A stretch of 33,395 nucleotides of DNA from contig JAFXUK010000011.1 of the NCBI GenBank assembly GCA_017525015.1, positions 1 to 33,395 on the forward strand. The letters are read 5' to 3'. Below the pieces are notes generated by a model, which was not told the origin of the DNA, searched no databases, and was given only the letters and a program-made list of their open reading frames with translations. The stretch comes from Bacilli bacterium. Its GTDB lineage: Bacteria; Bacillota; Bacilli; RF39; UBA660. Of the stretch, positions 22,874 through 30,171 are shown one piece after another. Made by a program: the position numbers and the translations under genes. Every line of letters begins with the position of its first letter. Positions within the stretch are counted from its first letter, which is position 1.

Positions 22874-24562
22874 ATGGCACATCAATGTTATTATGAAGAT
22901 AGAATTGAAGTTGAATATGATTATGAAATAGAAAAGCAATACCTAGTAAGAACTGTTAGAGCTGATTGGTACGATAAAAAGAACAGCCAATTAAAACAAC
23001 TTGATGTCTATAAGGAATATGAAACTGGAACATATTACGATGAAGATAGATTTTTTGCAAGAAACATTGTTTCAACAATGATGGGATATTTAGTTTTCTA
23101 TCCAGGTGAAAGAATAATTCAAACTGGTTATTGGTATGGTGGAAATCAAATTGCAGCTAATGAGCCTGAAGATTGGCAAACATACGGAACTGAACGTATA
23201 GGTGGTTGCTATCCTGAAAATAAGACATCCGATAGAGATATCGAAAATGTCTTAAAGGTTTATCCAAATTTCAAATACATCATTAACAAGATCGATAGAG
23301 CTGAATTAAATAATCCATTGCTAATGGATATCATAAATGTTTATAAAGAACATCCAGAGGTTGAAGGATTATGTCAGTTAGGATTATATAGAATAGCATT
23401 GAATAAGCAACTATATAAATTGAGTTTGGTCAAACGTAAACAAGTAATTAAATTCATTATGGAAAATCACGAGCAAATGGATAAGCATACTACATTAAGA
23501 AGTATTCAAGCATGCATTAAATACAAGAGTGATTTAGCCACTTATCAAGCGTATCAAAAGATATGGTGGAAAAGAACATTTGAAGAATACTTATACTTAA
23601 CTAAAAAAGGCTATATCCAGTATGAAACAGTTAAAACTAAAGACTTTAGTTATGAAAAAGAAACAACTGAAAGTGTTAGTGCCAGAAGATTATATGAGGA
23701 CTACCTAGATATGTGTAAGAAGGTAGGACATGACTTAAAAGATAAGTATTGGCATTTCCCTAGTGATTTGCATAAGGCACATGCTAAAGTAATGGAAGAA
23801 CTAAAAAATGTTAGAGAAACAGCATCCAAGCTAAAGGGCGAATACTTAAAAGCAGTAGTTAAACCAATGTTAAAATACAATGCTAATATTAATGGCTATG
23901 ACATATTCATTCCTGAAGATATAGAAACAATCCAAAAGCAATGTGATGTATTATACCAATGCTTAATTAGAAATGGATATGTTGAAAAGGTCTTAATGCA
24001 AGATGAAATCCTAGCATTTATTTGGAAGGATGGCAAGCCAGTAGCAACTGCAGAAATATTCTACAATGGAAAATTAGGACAATTCTATGGTGATGAACGA
24101 GGACACGCTAGAGGTGAATCTTGTTTACCAAGTGATGAGTGCCAAGCTGCATTTAATGAATGGTTTAAGAAATTCAAGCCAATAAAGGAAAAAGCACCAA
24201 AGAGAAATATTCACTACTACAAAGGATTCTATCATAAGTTATCTGATACACAGTTTAAGGGTTGGAACGATTTCAAATTTGAGATTGGCAAAACCTATGA
24301 AACAAAATTCAGTAATGATGAAATCAATGTTCTAGGTGGTGAAAAGTGTAATGCTACTGATAAGGTATTTCATTTTTGTGAAAGCATAACCGAGATATCA
24401 AAACACTATAGTCCTACTTGCTATTGTGAAATAGAGCCTTTAGGAGCAGTAGTAGAACATAACGGAGCTTTATTAAGCAATCGAATTAAGATTGTAAGAT
24501 TCATACCAGAAGAAGAAGTTAAGAGAATAAAGCAACAGGAGGAATTATTATGCCGAAACTAG
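22874..24562 (+). CDS. PcfJ-like protein
   Basis: A 562-aa protein. The region at about 135-210 ('PNFKYIINKIDRAELNNPLL', 'PEVEGLCQLGLYRIALNKQL') followed by a helical stretch with 'YEDYLDMCKKVGHDLKDKYW' and 'FPSDLHKAHAKVMEE' is the PcfJ pattern. The segment 'KAVVKPMLKYNANINGYDIF' to 'GDERGHARGESCLP' is the conserved C-terminal PcfJ part. The last 120 residues, starting near 'NIHYYKGFYHKLSDTQFKGW', look like a separate appended beta-rich domain. The role is unknown; co-occurrence with PcfK suggests joint action. SD GGAGG precedes the start. Confidence 0.7.
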   Translation: MAHQCYYEDRIEVEYDYEIEKQYLVRTVRADWYDKKNSQLKQLDVYKEYETGTYYDEDRFFARNIVSTMMGYLVFYPGERIIQTGYWYGGNQIAANEPEDWQTYGTERIGGCYPENKTSDRDIENVLKVYPNFKYIINKIDRAELNNPLLMDIINVYKEHPEVEGLCQLGLYRIALNKQLYKLSLVKRKQVIKFIMENHEQMDKHTTLRSIQACIKYKSDLATYQAYQKIWWKRTFEEYLYLTKKGYIQYETVKTKDFSYEKETTESVSARRLYEDYLDMCKKVGHDLKDKYWHFPSDLHKAHAKVMEELKNVRETASKLKGEYLKAVVKPMLKYNANINGYDIFIPEDIETIQKQCDVLYQCLIRNGYVEKVLMQDEILAFIWKDGKPVATAEIFYNGKLGQFYGDERGHARGESCLPSDECQAAFNEWFKKFKPIKEKAPKRNIHYYKGFYHKLSDTQFKGWNDFKFEIGKTYETKFSNDEINVLGGEKCNATDKVFHFCESITEISKHYSPTCYCEIEPLGAVVEHNGALLSNRIKIVRFIPEEEVKRIKQQEELLCRN

Positions 24563-24705
24563 ACATAGAGAAAATCAAGCGTGAAAGCATAGCAGTATTT
24601 GATACCAAAGCAGAAATGCTTAAATATATTAAGAAAGTAGCATTTAAAGATGATGTAATGCGAATAAAATACTTCCATAAAAAATGGTTTGTGAGGTGGA
24701 AATAG
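24550..24705 (+). CDS. 51-aa basic protein, unknown
   Basis: ATG at 24550 with CAGGAGGAA upstream, inside the end of the PcfJ-like gene; TAG at 24703 directly abuts the next ATG. It begins MPKLDIEKIKRESIAVFDTK and ends in a basic aromatic stretch 'FHKKWFVRWK'. The strong binding site and the exact packing make it a probable gene. The function is not known. Confidence 0.6.
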   Translation: MPKLDIEKIKRESIAVFDTKAEMLKYIKKVAFKDDVMRIKYFHKKWFVRWK

Positions 24706-25128
24706 ATGAGTAACAAATATCCATTAGGAACTAAAGTTTTATGCAAAGGTTATTTAAAGAAAAATAATGTTTATATTACCAATGATAAAGAGGGTCAAAG
24801 AGAATTATGCAGACTAAATAGCAAACCTTTTAAGGAAAGTGAAAGTGGTTATCATGATAGTCTTGGTAACGAGGTCGACTGGGAAGAACAAATTAAAGTA
24901 AGAGATTTTATTGAAAAAGAATTTACAGGATTCATTTGTGGTAAAAAGAAAATACATACAACTATCTATCCAAGTGTTTATTATCAACCTTTTACTTGTG
25001 ATGAGTATGATGTAGTATATAAAGATAATTATATATTATGTTATGAAATCTGCGTGGAAAATAAAAATAAGTCTTGGGGTAAAAGATATGTGCCATTTGA
25101 TAAAGTTGAGGTAGAAGATAATGAGTAA
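24706..25128 (+). CDS. 140-aa protein, unknown
   Basis: The start directly follows the previous stop, with GAGGTGG upstream. It is beta-rich: 'YPLGTKVLCKGYLKKNNVYI' looks like a small barrel strand pair and 'GFICGKKKI' and 'CYEICVENKNKSWGKRYVPF' are further strands, suggesting an SH3- or OB-like fold. It is one of a run of small genes likely to act on the host. No family is recognised. Confidence 0.55.
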   Translation: MSNKYPLGTKVLCKGYLKKNNVYITNDKEGQRELCRLNSKPFKESESGYHDSLGNEVDWEEQIKVRDFIEKEFTGFICGKKKIHTTIYPSVYYQPFTCDEYDVVYKDNYILCYEICVENKNKSWGKRYVPFDKVEVEDNE

Positions 25129-25300
25129 TTATATAATTTGGAAATGTGAAAATGAAGATGAATTGTTAATAGAAATATTCCACGAAAGCGATTTACAAAG
25201 CGTTCAAAAAGAATTTTTAGAAAAAGGATATATTATCATTAGAATTGATTATGCTTTTAATGGTGTATTTATGAAAGTGGTGAAGAAAGATAATGAGTAA
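25121..25300 (+). CDS. 59-aa protein, unknown
   Basis: ATG at 25121 overlaps the end of the preceding gene by eight bases (ATGAGTAA), the same overlap it makes with the next gene at 25293. The protein is MSNYIIWKCENEDELLIEIF and onward, a small alpha/beta protein ending KKDNE, like the end of its upstream neighbour. GAGG precedes the start. The function is not known. Confidence 0.6.
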   Translation: MSNYIIWKCENEDELLIEIFHESDLQSVQKEFLEKGYIIIRIDYAFNGVFMKVVKKDNE

Positions 25301-25715
25301 AGAATATTTAGAAGCATTTAATAGACTTAACACTGAAGATGATACTGAATATGTTTTTAAAAGAGCAACAAAAAACATTGAGATAGTTGAATCAGCCTTA
25401 CAACGTTTAGAACAGATTGATAATTCTAATCCTAGTGAGGCGTTGGAATATATAGAAAATAAGTTAAAAGATTTAGAATATGTAGCTAAACAAAATGATA
25501 ATGAATATCTATTATCGAAATATATACCTAGTGAGAAATTCGACATTATCAAACAAGCCTTACAAAGACTAAACAAATATGAACAAATATTATCTAAAGG
25601 TAGACTAACTGATAGAAACTACAAGAATACCACATTAGATTTAGATAGTTGTAAACCTTATTTAAGGTTAGGAAAATTAGAAGATATTTATGAGGAAGGT
25701 AAGCACAATGAATAA
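25293..25715 (+). CDS. 140-aa helical protein, paralogue of the next-but-overlapping gene
   Basis: It contains 'ALQRLEQIDNSNPSEALEYI' and 'FDIIKQALQRLNKYEQIL', a pattern shared with the 160-aa protein that follows ('ALLELKAIKEAKPSQALECL', 'FYTIKQALIKAQEQEKVL'). Proteins with this pair of motifs occur in many Firmicutes phages, without known function. It starts in an ATGAGTAA overlap and ends overlapping the paralogue by eight bases. Confidence 0.6.
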   Translation: MSKEYLEAFNRLNTEDDTEYVFKRATKNIEIVESALQRLEQIDNSNPSEALEYIENKLKDLEYVAKQNDNEYLLSKYIPSEKFDIIKQALQRLNKYEQILSKGRLTDRNYKNTTLDLDSCKPYLRLGKLEDIYEEGKHNE

Positions 25716-26190
25716 AAAATTAGAAGAAGCGTGGATTACTATATGCCATTATAACGAAGAAATCATACACGATATGGGTAGTGAATATGTTGAGAATCCA
25801 TTAAAAGAAGAAATTGATATTGTAAACAATGCTTTACTTGAGTTAAAAGCAATTAAGGAAGCAAAGCCTAGTCAAGCGTTAGAGTGTTTGAAAGAAATAG
25901 ATAGTATGCAATTTCATAGAAGCATTGATACCTATGTTTATGAAATAAAGAGCGAAATTAGTGAAACACAATATCTTGATAACACAAACGAGTTTTATAC
26001 TATCAAACAAGCCTTAATCAAAGCACAAGAGCAAGAAAAAGTGTTAAACATTATCAAGGAAAAAGATGTTGATACATTTATGTTAATGCTATGTGATAAT
26101 GTAGAGCAACATAATAGTGGACTTAAAAATAAACCAAATAGACAACTTACGCAAGAAGAATTTGATTTATTAAAGAGGTGGTTGGAGTGA
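25708..26190 (+). CDS. 160-aa helical protein, paralogue of preceding gene
   Basis: The start is set at ATG 25708 because AGGAAGG lies about seven bases upstream; an in-frame ATG at 25690 comes before that site. The 'PSQALECLKEID' and 'FYTIKQAL' motifs match the preceding gene, so the two arose by tandem duplication or repeated gain. The C-terminal 45 residues ('KDVDTFMLMLCDNVEQHNSG') are extra. Its TGA overlaps the next GTG start (GTGA). Confidence 0.6.
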   Translation: MNKKLEEAWITICHYNEEIIHDMGSEYVENPLKEEIDIVNNALLELKAIKEAKPSQALECLKEIDSMQFHRSIDTYVYEIKSEISETQYLDNTNEFYTIKQALIKAQEQEKVLNIIKEKDVDTFMLMLCDNVEQHNSGLKNKPNRQLTQEEFDLLKRWLE

Positions 26191-26795
26191 GACTATTATT
26201 ATATTGCACAAAGGGAAAATTATCTTTAAGAAAAAGCATAAAAGACAAAGATTACTATTTAGACAATGGTAGTGAATTTAATATTATTCCAAAGAAAGAC
26301 TATGTTCTTAACGGCAAAGTCGTTGCAGAATGTAATTATGAAGTTGAGGAAATCTTTGAAGATAATTTTGAAGATGCTAGAGATGGTTATGTAGAACATT
26401 TTTATACATTAAAAAGTTATGATGTTTTTGATGAAGGACAAGAAGCCTTATTAAAAAAAAGTTGCTTACAAAAATATGAATTAAGTAATTATTTAGGGTT
26501 TGAAAATGGCTATGCAATCCACATTAAGAACTTACATAGATTTGATAAGCCAAAGGAATTAAGCGAGTATTACTCAATAATAGATATGGGTGGAGGTATG
26601 TTAGGTACTAAACCATTAACAAATGCACCTAAAAATATGATGAGAGTTAGTGTTAATCGTTGGGAATATTGTTTTTATAACCCAAGTGATATAACTATTC
26701 TAATCCCTGTAAGTCCACTAGAAATGTGTAGAATAGCAAATAAAGAACAAACTATTTTGCTTAGAAAGAAAGTATTAAGGGGAATGATTAAATGA
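26187..26795 (+). CDS. 202-aa protein, unknown
   Basis: The GTG at 26187, eight bases after GAGG and in a GTGA overlap, is the best start; an in-frame GTG at 26178 overlaps the binding site. The protein starts MRLLLYCTKGKLSLRKSIKD and includes 'FENGYAIHIKNLHRFDKPKE' followed by 'KNMMRVSVNRWEYCFYNPSD'. This resembles an ASCH/EVE-type (PUA-like) arrangement, in which 'aIHIKNLH.fdkP' is typical of phage-encoded ASCH-like proteins, suggesting binding of modified nucleotides or RNA. That link is tentative. Confidence 0.5.
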   Translation: MRLLLYCTKGKLSLRKSIKDKDYYLDNGSEFNIIPKKDYVLNGKVVAECNYEVEEIFEDNFEDARDGYVEHFYTLKSYDVFDEGQEALLKKSCLQKYELSNYLGFENGYAIHIKNLHRFDKPKELSEYYSIIDMGGGMLGTKPLTNAPKNMMRVSVNRWEYCFYNPSDITILIPVSPLEMCRIANKEQTILLRKKVLRGMIK

Positions 26796-26983
26796 GTAAA
26801 GAATTAGATTATATCAACAATAAAATAAAAGCAGTTGAAGATAAAATTAATAATCCTGTCGAGTATAATCTGCCAACAATAAATGCCAAAGTTAGAATAG
26901 ATGATAGTGCAGTTTATAAAGAAGAACTAGAAATATTAAAAAGCATTAAAGCAAAATTAGAAAGGAATGAGAAAAATGCCTAA
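26792..26983 (+). CDS. 63-aa coiled-coil protein, unknown
   Basis: It starts in an ATGA overlap with the preceding gene. Two heptad-like helices ('LDYINNKIKAVEDKINNP' and 'YKEELEILKSIKAKLERN') flank a short Pro/Asn loop: a helical hairpin. It overlaps the next gene by eight bases. The function is not known. Confidence 0.55.
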   Translation: MSKELDYINNKIKAVEDKINNPVEYNLPTINAKVRIDDSAVYKEELEILKSIKAKLERNEKNA

Positions 26984-27185
26984 ACCACTAGAATTTAAGA
27001 TAGAAGAATATTATGATTCAGTAAACGAAGAAGAACATTACAAAATGACTTTTTTCTACGAAGATGGAACAACAAGTGAAATAATGATATATGATGATTT
27101 ACCAAAAGGACTAGAACTAAATAAACACTACTTTATAGGTGATTTATATGGTGAGCCTGTTGTAGATGACAGAAAGGGATTATAG
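26976..27185 (+). CDS. 69-aa protein, unknown
   Basis: ATG 26976 is chosen, nine bases after AAAGGA; the ATG at 26967 lies directly on that site. It is acidic, with a strand pair 'YKMTFFYEDGTTSEIMIYDD' and an end 'GDLYGEPVVDDRKGL'. It may be a small modulator. No family is recognised. Confidence 0.5.
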   Translation: MPKPLEFKIEEYYDSVNEEEHYKMTFFYEDGTTSEIMIYDDLPKGLELNKHYFIGDLYGEPVVDDRKGL

Positions 27186-27187
27186 AG

Positions 27188-27379
27188 ATGTTTGAGAAGA
27201 TTACATTAAAAATAATGGGTTTAGTATTAGTAGCAATATCAATAATATTAGTTGTTAATTTAATAATCATTAAAGATGAAGAAGATTTAATTATATTTAC
27301 TAGTAGAGCATTACTAATCACAATAGCAGCTGTATCTGCTATACTAGGTATTGTTTTCTTGGCAGCGAAAGGAAGATAA
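27188..27379 (+). CDS. 63-aa two-helix membrane protein
   Basis: Hydrophobic helices at about 8-28 ('IMGLVLVAISIILVVNLIII') and 41-60 ('ALLITIAAVSAILGIVFLAA') are joined by an acidic turn (KDEEDL). It lies in the early/middle operon, not with the late membrane genes, so a superinfection-exclusion role is possible but unproven. The binding site is only AAAGGG at the end of the previous gene. Confidence 0.55.
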   Translation: MFEKITLKIMGLVLVAISIILVVNLIIIKDEEDLIIFTSRALLITIAAVSAILGIVFLAAKGR

Positions 27380-27381
27380 GA

Positions 27382-27549
27382 GTGAATAAGATAACTAGAA
27401 AGAAATACAACATAGCCAAAAATACTTTTGTTGGTTTAGAAATACAATTATATGCTTATTTCATTAATTGTAAATATATTCATAGTATGAAACAATGTAG
27501 GAAAAAAAGGGGAAAATATATTGCCAATATGCAAAAACAATTAAGATAA
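27382..27549 (+). CDS. 55-aa basic protein, GTG start, uncertain
   Basis: GTG at 27382 follows AAAGGA by about eight bases; TAA is at 27547-27549. The product is strongly basic (MNKITRKKYNIAKNTF ... CRKKRGKYIANMQKQLR) with two Cys. It fills what would otherwise be the only gap in this gene row, but has no other support. Confidence 0.4.
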   Translation: MNKITRKKYNIAKNTFVGLEIQLYAYFINCKYIHSMKQCRKKRGKYIANMQKQLR

Positions 27550-27562
27550 AGAGGAATTTTAA

Positions 27563-27760
27563 ATGCAAGAACTCGCAAGAATAAGAAGAAAGAAAATACT
27601 ACTTAAAAGAGCATTATTAATATCTATGTGGTTAATACTACTGATATTAGTTATATCTCTATTTATTTATTACTATTATTTATTAAGTAAATATAATAAC
27701 AAGCCACTAGAGGAAATTCCTGAAATCATTATGTGGCTTATGAATTGGAAAAGGAGCTAA
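27563..27760 (+). CDS. 65-aa single-helix membrane protein
   Basis: A basic N-terminus (ARIRRKKILLKR) is followed by one transmembrane helix ('ALLISMWLILLILVISLFIY') and a short outside tail with a Glu/Pro/Trp segment. The positive-inside rule puts the N-terminus in the cytoplasm. GAGGA precedes the ATG. It is the second membrane micro-protein of this region; the role is unknown. Confidence 0.55.
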   Translation: MQELARIRRKKILLKRALLISMWLILLILVISLFIYYYYLLSKYNNKPLEEIPEIIMWLMNWKRS

Positions 27761-27766
27761 AACCAA

Positions 27767-28093
27767 ATGGGAAGTTATAAATATCTAGCACATGATTTTA
27801 GTGCTAACAAAATCTCTGATGAAGAGATAAAGAAAAGAATTGCAGTAGAACAAAAAGAACATCCTGCAGCAGTAAACAATTTTATCCAGGACATAACCGA
27901 TAAGGCTGTTAAGATTGCAGCCGAGCAAGATGTCTATAATACACTTACCGAGATGTATCACAAAGCTAGGTTATTTGATTTAGTAGTACAACATAGATTA
28001 GAGCATTGGATGAATGATCTAGCAGTCGGTGGGAAGAACACAAAGAAAGAAGTAAGAGAAGATATAAAAAGGGTATTGGAGGAATTAAGATAA
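27767..28093 (+). CDS. 108-aa helical protein, unknown
   Basis: A mostly helical, charged protein ('KISDEEIKKRIAVEQKEHPA', 'FIQDITDKAVKIAAEQ', 'ARLFDLVVQHRLEHWM'). AAGGAG precedes the start, and its TAA shares one base with the ATG of the DUF1064 nuclease gene (TAATG), so the two are co-translated and may cooperate. No family is recognised. Confidence 0.55.
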   Translation: MGSYKYLAHDFSANKISDEEIKKRIAVEQKEHPAAVNNFIQDITDKAVKIAAEQDVYNTLTEMYHKARLFDLVVQHRLEHWMNDLAVGGKNTKKEVREDIKRVLEELR

Positions 28094-28677
28094 TGCCTAA
28101 AGTAAATTATAACGGAATCACTTTTGATTCAGAACTAGAAGTAGAATACTATAAATACCTAGAAGAAAGAACTGACATTTTAAGATTTATATATCATCCG
28201 AAACAAATTCCCAATTTCGTAGGTAAAAGAAGCTACACACCAGATTTTATAGTTCAGTATCAAGACCATTGGGAAATTGTAGAATGCAAAGGCTACAATC
28301 CATACAGCAAGATGATAGATGACCAAATACACACCATCATGCAGCAAAAGGATGAAACTTGGTTAAGGAGCTATATTCAATTCAATGGGTACTATTGTAT
28401 AGATATTCCTGTAAAATATGTCAAAGTCAAATATCTCAAAGCCTATGGTTTTGTAGATTGGGATTTCAAGAATCCGAACACAATAGCAAACAAGCGTAAA
28501 GCCAAGATAGATGATTTAAGCTCTGAAATAAAGGATTTAAGAGAGTTTAAGAAAAATGCCGAAAGGTATTTCAAGTATCATTTAAAAATCGTTAAAAACG
28601 AGAAACTAACAAAGACACAAAAAGAATGGTACTACAAATATGTTGAAGAACTAAATAGGAACTATGGGGAGCAGTAA
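28093..28677 (+). CDS. DUF1064-type PD-(D/E)XK endonuclease
   Basis: A 194-aa protein. Residues 1-120 carry the nuclease core: 'GITFDSELEVEYYKYL' (Glu14), 'YTPDFIV' (Asp51) and 'EIVECKGYNP' (Glu64, Lys66), the PD-(D/E)XK metal site. DUF1064 proteins are common in Firmicutes phages and are thought to resolve branched DNA or prepare it for packaging. The C-terminal 70 residues form a basic helical extension ('KAKIDDLSSEIKDLREFKKN'). It lies near the end of the early operon. GGAGGAA inside the upstream gene is its binding site. Confidence 0.85.
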   Translation: MPKVNYNGITFDSELEVEYYKYLEERTDILRFIYHPKQIPNFVGKRSYTPDFIVQYQDHWEIVECKGYNPYSKMIDDQIHTIMQQKDETWLRSYIQFNGYYCIDIPVKYVKVKYLKAYGFVDWDFKNPNTIANKRKAKIDDLSSEIKDLREFKKNAERYFKYHLKIVKNEKLTKTQKEWYYKYVEELNRNYGEQ

Positions 28678-28685
28678 AGTAAAAT

Positions 28686-29291
28686 ATGACAAATAAAGAA
28701 AAAGACATCAGCAAGATAATAAATAATAATACTATATTACTTGATAATATAATTAAATATATATTAATAAATATTAAGTGTAATATAGAAGATATTAGTA
28801 ATAATACTCAAGAATATATTATAAAGCTCTTCCAACACATAAGAGCAATCAAGTACAAAGAGGTAGAAATTAGAAACGAAAGAAAGAAAATCATTGAGGA
28901 TTTAGATGACCTAAAAAGAGCCTATGTAGGAACTGATCCATTATCTAGTATTTCAGAAACTGGAAAGAACACAGGAGGGAAAATAAACAATGTCGAATTA
29001 AGACAAATCAAGATGCTAGAACTAAAGGAAGCTCTACAAGACAAATTAAATGAATCACTACTACTTGAGAAATCACTTACTGAAAGTACAAAGATAGTGA
29101 AAGACTTTATAGAGTTAGTTCCTAATCCTCAACACCAAATAATTCTAACCAGGATGTATTTGAAATGTGAATCCATGACAACAATAAGTGAAGATTACTA
29201 TTATTCAAATGGAACTGTTCAAGTATATAGAAAAAGAGGAACAAGATTCTTAACGGAACTACTAAATCAATATATCAATAAAAAAAAGTAA
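28686..29291 (+). CDS. Sigma-like late transcription regulator (ArpU/DUF1492-like)
   Basis: A 201-aa protein. The N-terminal two thirds are helical and charged; the C-terminal part 'QHQIILTRMYLKCESMTTIS' then 'DYYYSNGTVQVYRKRGTRFL' is a sigma-70 region-4-like helix-turn-helix of the kind in ArpU/RinA/DUF1492 proteins, which switch on the late operon in Gram-positive phages. As the last gene before terS it is ideally placed for this. Repeats just downstream (29293-29361) are candidate targets. Confidence 0.65.
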   Translation: MTNKEKDISKIINNNTILLDNIIKYILINIKCNIEDISNNTQEYIIKLFQHIRAIKYKEVEIRNERKKIIEDLDDLKRAYVGTDPLSSISETGKNTGGKINNVELRQIKMLELKEALQDKLNESLLLEKSLTESTKIVKDFIELVPNPQHQIILTRMYLKCESMTTISEDYYYSNGTVQVYRKRGTRFLTELLNQYINKKK

Positions 29292-29292
29292 A

Positions 29293-29361
29293 TTGTTCCC
29301 ATTTGTTCCCCTATATTGTGTAATATAATGTAAATGTAATATAAGGCATATACATATTACA
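29293..29361. promoter_or_regulatory. Repeat-rich candidate late control site
   Basis: TTGTTCCC occurs twice (29293-29300 and 29303-29310), TGTAATATAA twice (29319-29328 and 29335-29344), and its inverse ATATTACA once (29354-29361). TTGTTC with a TATAAT at 29324-29329 makes a possible promoter, although with a 15-base spacer. The block follows the sigma-like regulator gene and may be its target, or a packaging-initiation (pac) site next to terS. Confidence 0.4.
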
Positions 29362-29373
29362 ACTCTCCTTTAA

Positions 29374-29528
29374 AAGAAACAAAGGCTAGTTTTAAAAAAC
29401 GATAATACTTTCATATTATTACCAATTTAAAAAATAAATAAACTCAAATAAATATACCTAATAAAAAAGTCAAAGTCATTAAATCCCCCAATGATGATAT
29501 TAAAAAGACTAGCCTTAATTTGTTTCTT
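29374..29528. repeat. Long inverted repeat enclosing two hairpins
   Basis: AAGAAACAAA (29374-29383) pairs with TTTGTTTCTT (29519-29528), and GGCTAGTTTT (29384-29393) pairs with AAAGACTAGCC (29505-29514) with one G-U, leaving a four-base TTAA bulge on the right: about 20 paired bases. The enclosed 111 bases hold two more hairpins, ATAATA/TATTAT (29402-29419) and TCATT/AATGA with a CCCCC loop (29476-29494). The result is a three-way-junction shape on either strand. No open frame uses the plus strand here. Confidence 0.5.
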
Positions 29529-29573
29529 AATTTTATAATTTAGATACCTCCTTATTAATATATTTTTTCTGGG

Positions 29574-29615
29574 AAAAGGTCATTGTTTACTCAATGGCTT
29601 TTTCTTTTATATTAA
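29574..29615 (+). terminator. Intrinsic terminator between early and late regions
   Basis: A stem of up to 12 bp (AAAAGGTCATTG with CAATGGCTTTTT, including two G-U pairs) with loop TTTACT is followed by T-rich sequence. It ends the long early/middle transcript 60 bases before terS, so late genes need either their own promoter or anti-termination. Confidence 0.7.
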
Positions 29616-29673
29616 TTTTCTTTTTTTAATCAATAAATAATTAATTCAAGTGAAAGGAAGTGAGCCAATATAT

Positions 29674-30171
29674 ATGGAAGAAATTGAAAAACTAGAAAAA
29701 GAACATAAGCTAACAGCTAAACAAGAAAAATTCTGTAGAGAATATGTTCAAACATTAAATAAAACATTGGCTTACCAAAGAGCCTATAGTTGTGAGAACT
29801 ATGATTCAGCTCGAACTTTGGGTAGCAAGCTCTTTGCAAATATTGACATTCAGAAGCGTGTAGAAGAACTAAAAGCTGAAATAGTCCAAGAGTATAAAAT
29901 CTCAAGAGAGCAACTGATAGAAAAACAATTATGGGTTTTAAATAAAGCTCAAGAAGGACAGCCTGAAATGAAGATGAATCGAGAAGGCAAATTCGTTCCA
30001 ACAGGAAATAAGTATTATGATTTCCGAGCGATCAATGATGCAGTCAAAAATTTATCTGCCATGTGTGGATTCAATGTAAATGAAGTAAAGGCTGAAATAA
30101 AAGCCAATGTCGAAAGTGATGTAAATATCATTACTGCGAAGGACATAGCAAATGAGCTGATGAAAAAGTGA
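29674..30171 (+). CDS. terS: Terminase small subunit
   Basis: A 165-aa protein from ATG 29674; GTG 29650 is also in frame but has no binding site, whereas GGAAGTGAG precedes the ATG. The pattern 'LTAKQEKFCREYVQTLNKTL' followed by 'AYQRAYSCENYDSARTLGSK' and 'NIDIQKRVEELKAE' is that of the Terminase_2 family: a helix-turn-helix that recognises the packaging site. The C-terminal part contacts TerL. The GTGA overlap couples it to terL. Confidence 0.88.
   Translation: MEEIEKLEKEHKLTAKQEKFCREYVQTLNKTLAYQRAYSCENYDSARTLGSKLFANIDIQKRVEELKAEIVQEYKISREQLIEKQLWVLNKAQEGQPEMKMNREGKFVPTGNKYYDFRAINDAVKNLSAMCGFNVNEVKAEIKANVESDVNIITAKDIANELMKK

Noticed and set aside
29374..29528. phi29-type packaging RNA upstream of the terminase
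   Set aside because: The three-way shape is suggestive, but phi29 pRNA works with a different ATPase, and this phage has ordinary TerS and TerL.
29293..29528. CRISPR array or insertion-sequence ends
   Set aside because: The repeats are too short and irregular for CRISPR, and the inverted repeat encloses no transposase and shows no target duplication.
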